This document shows positions 56,088 to 57,026 of a stretch of DNA of 57,026 nt, in pieces. The notes beneath the pieces were generated by a model. That model worked only from the letters and a program-made list of their open reading frames with translations, ran no database searches and was not told the origin of the DNA. This DNA is from Amanita rubescens (taxonomy: Eukaryota > Basidiomycota > Agaricomycetes > Agaricales > Amanitaceae): NCBI GenBank assembly GCA_015039365.1, contig WION01000332.1, positions 1 through 57,026 of the forward strand, given 5' to 3'. The position numbers were made by a program, and so were the translations under genes. Positions within the stretch are counted from its first letter, which is position 1. Every line of letters starts with the position of its first letter.

Positions 56088-57026
56088 ATGGACGAAGATG
56101 ACTATGTTGTCGACGATATCAGCTTAGATGACGAGACTTTGGCATTGCTGGACCAAGAAGAACAAAAATATTTAACGTTGCAGAAGAACAACGCATTCGT
56201 GGATGCACCCCCCGTCAGCAAGAAGCGAAGAACTAATTCTGGATGGAGACCTGGTCACCCGAACGCTGACGAATTTGAAGACCTTCCTGAAATATCTGTA
56301 CATGGAGATGGAACATACGGCGTGCGGATGTAGTTAGGAATAATTCAGCGCCTGCCACCAGGAATCTACTGAACAACACTAGTACCGAAGCTCTTCGAGT
56401 TCTATACCCAGGATAACGATTGTTCAATCTAATGATTCCTATTGGATCCAATAATACACAAGAACAATTGTCGCCTGGAACACGAGCTAGGAATGTACCA
56501 GTGGGAAGGGTCTCATCCTATTCTAGAGGGCCTGGACAAGATATACAGCTGGAGGCGCATTGCAAGAATTACAGCAAAGAGTATTCGAGGTTCGGCATCC
56601 TGTTAAATGAAATGTCCGTTACCTATCTGATGCAATGGGTAGCTCAGCGAGGAAAATAAAGCGAAACAGCTAGAGCTACAGAAAGCGATGGATCTAAAAT
56701 TGATTAAAGAGGGTGAAGCATCGATATTACGAAGAAATTTAGAGAAGGTAAATGGACATTTTCGTGTTTCCCCGATTGTGACATATAAGCAGGTCATTGC
56801 AAGACCATGCTACTCAAATCACGAACCTTAAAGCGTCCAGGAAGAAGCAGATGCTAGGCAACTCCAGATTCAAAAAGAGATGAGAGATGAAATAGAAGAA
56901 TGAAGACCCAACTTCTATTCAAGGTAGCGCTTCCGAACTTGGTTATAACCCTGTCTTCAACTTTTTGAAGCAACAAGAGATCGAGAGCTCTCATCGCAGA
57001 GTACCATCCACAGCACGCGCAAGTAA
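56088..57026 (+). CDS. Coiled-coil protein, probable ATRIP/Rad26-like checkpoint factor, 5' part
   Basis: The 5' part of a gene that leaves the window. The start MDEDDYVVDDISLDDETLAL, then LDQEEQKYL, KKRRTNSGW and DLPEISVHGDGTYG, resembles the N-terminus that I associate with basidiomycete Rad26/ATRIP-like proteins (ATR partner in the DNA-damage checkpoint). Next is a coiled coil: ALQELQQRVFE, NKAKQLELQKAMDLK, EGEASILRRNLEK and EEADARQLQIQKEMRDE. A KTQLLFKQQEIESS segment near the right edge fits as well. Frame changes are needed near 56328-56332, 56866-56870 and about 56898, each fitting one missing base or two extra. That is unusually many. Clear introns are 56622-56670 and 56750-56802 (approximate). 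The identity is tentative. Confidence 0.6.

Overview
The window is nuclear DNA of a filamentous basidiomycete, most likely an Agaricomycete. The evidence is dense protein-coding genes split by many very short introns (about 34-60 nt, GT-AG with two GC-AG exceptions), a FunK1-type kinase cluster, and homologues typical of mushroom-forming fungi. No rRNA, CRISPR array, transposase or reverse transcriptase was seen.

Layout. 1-433 (-) is the 5' end of an SLC35F-type transporter. 952-2628 (+) is a Tcp11/Sok1-family gene. 3267-5983 (+) is a phenylalanine ammonia-lyase. 6088-16430 is an accessory block: three copies of a FunK1 protein-kinase gene (one inverted, one truncated, one with an internal TGA), scraps of the neighbouring metal-transporter gene, and duplicated non-coding tails. 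16665-18238 (-) is the intact mitochondrial cation-diffusion-facilitator gene from which the scraps came. 18384-19808 (-) and 19901-21029 (+) are a divergent iron-dependent dehydrogenase and flavin-reductase-like pair. 21198-26099 (+) is a Sec7/PH ARF-GEF. 26707-27693 (+) is a coiled-coil protein with a J-like tail, 27748-28623 (+) MIA40, 28766-31955 (-) MCM2, 32164-32248 (-) an intron-containing tRNA-Gly(GCC), 32313-33641 (-) a multi-pass membrane protein, 34888-36207 (+) an HSL-family alpha/beta hydrolase, 36815-40248 (-) a Mei2-like RNA-binding protein, 41144-41616 (+) mitochondrial ribosomal protein bS6m, 41747-42799 (-) a HAD hydrolase, 42891-45768 (+) a secreted S41/CPAF-like protease homologue, 45867-49521 (-) Tudor-SN, 49721-51348 (-) a CaMKK-type kinase, 51741-56009 (-) UPF2, and from 56088 (+) a coiled-coil ATRIP/Rad26-like gene that leaves the window.

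How genes relate. Most of the right half is housekeeping: replication (MCM2), NMD (UPF2), RNA metabolism (Tudor-SN, Mei2-like) and mitochondrial biogenesis (MIA40, bS6m). The left half is more metabolic. PAL, a maleylacetate-reductase-like enzyme and a flavin-reductase-like protein could all act on aromatic compounds, but that link is inference.

Cross-cutting oddity. Conserved reading frames in several unrelated genes, some essential, are broken by single extra bases (eleven clear cases, plus five sites that fit one missing or two extra bases). Removing exactly those bases restores a whole number of codons in every gene that was fully modelled: PAL 734 aa, Tcp11-like 514 aa, SEC7 1598 aa, MIA40 274 aa, CDF transporter 469 aa. 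Residual insertion-type sequencing error is the simplest explanation. Programmed +1 shifting or real lesions need RNA and read evidence.
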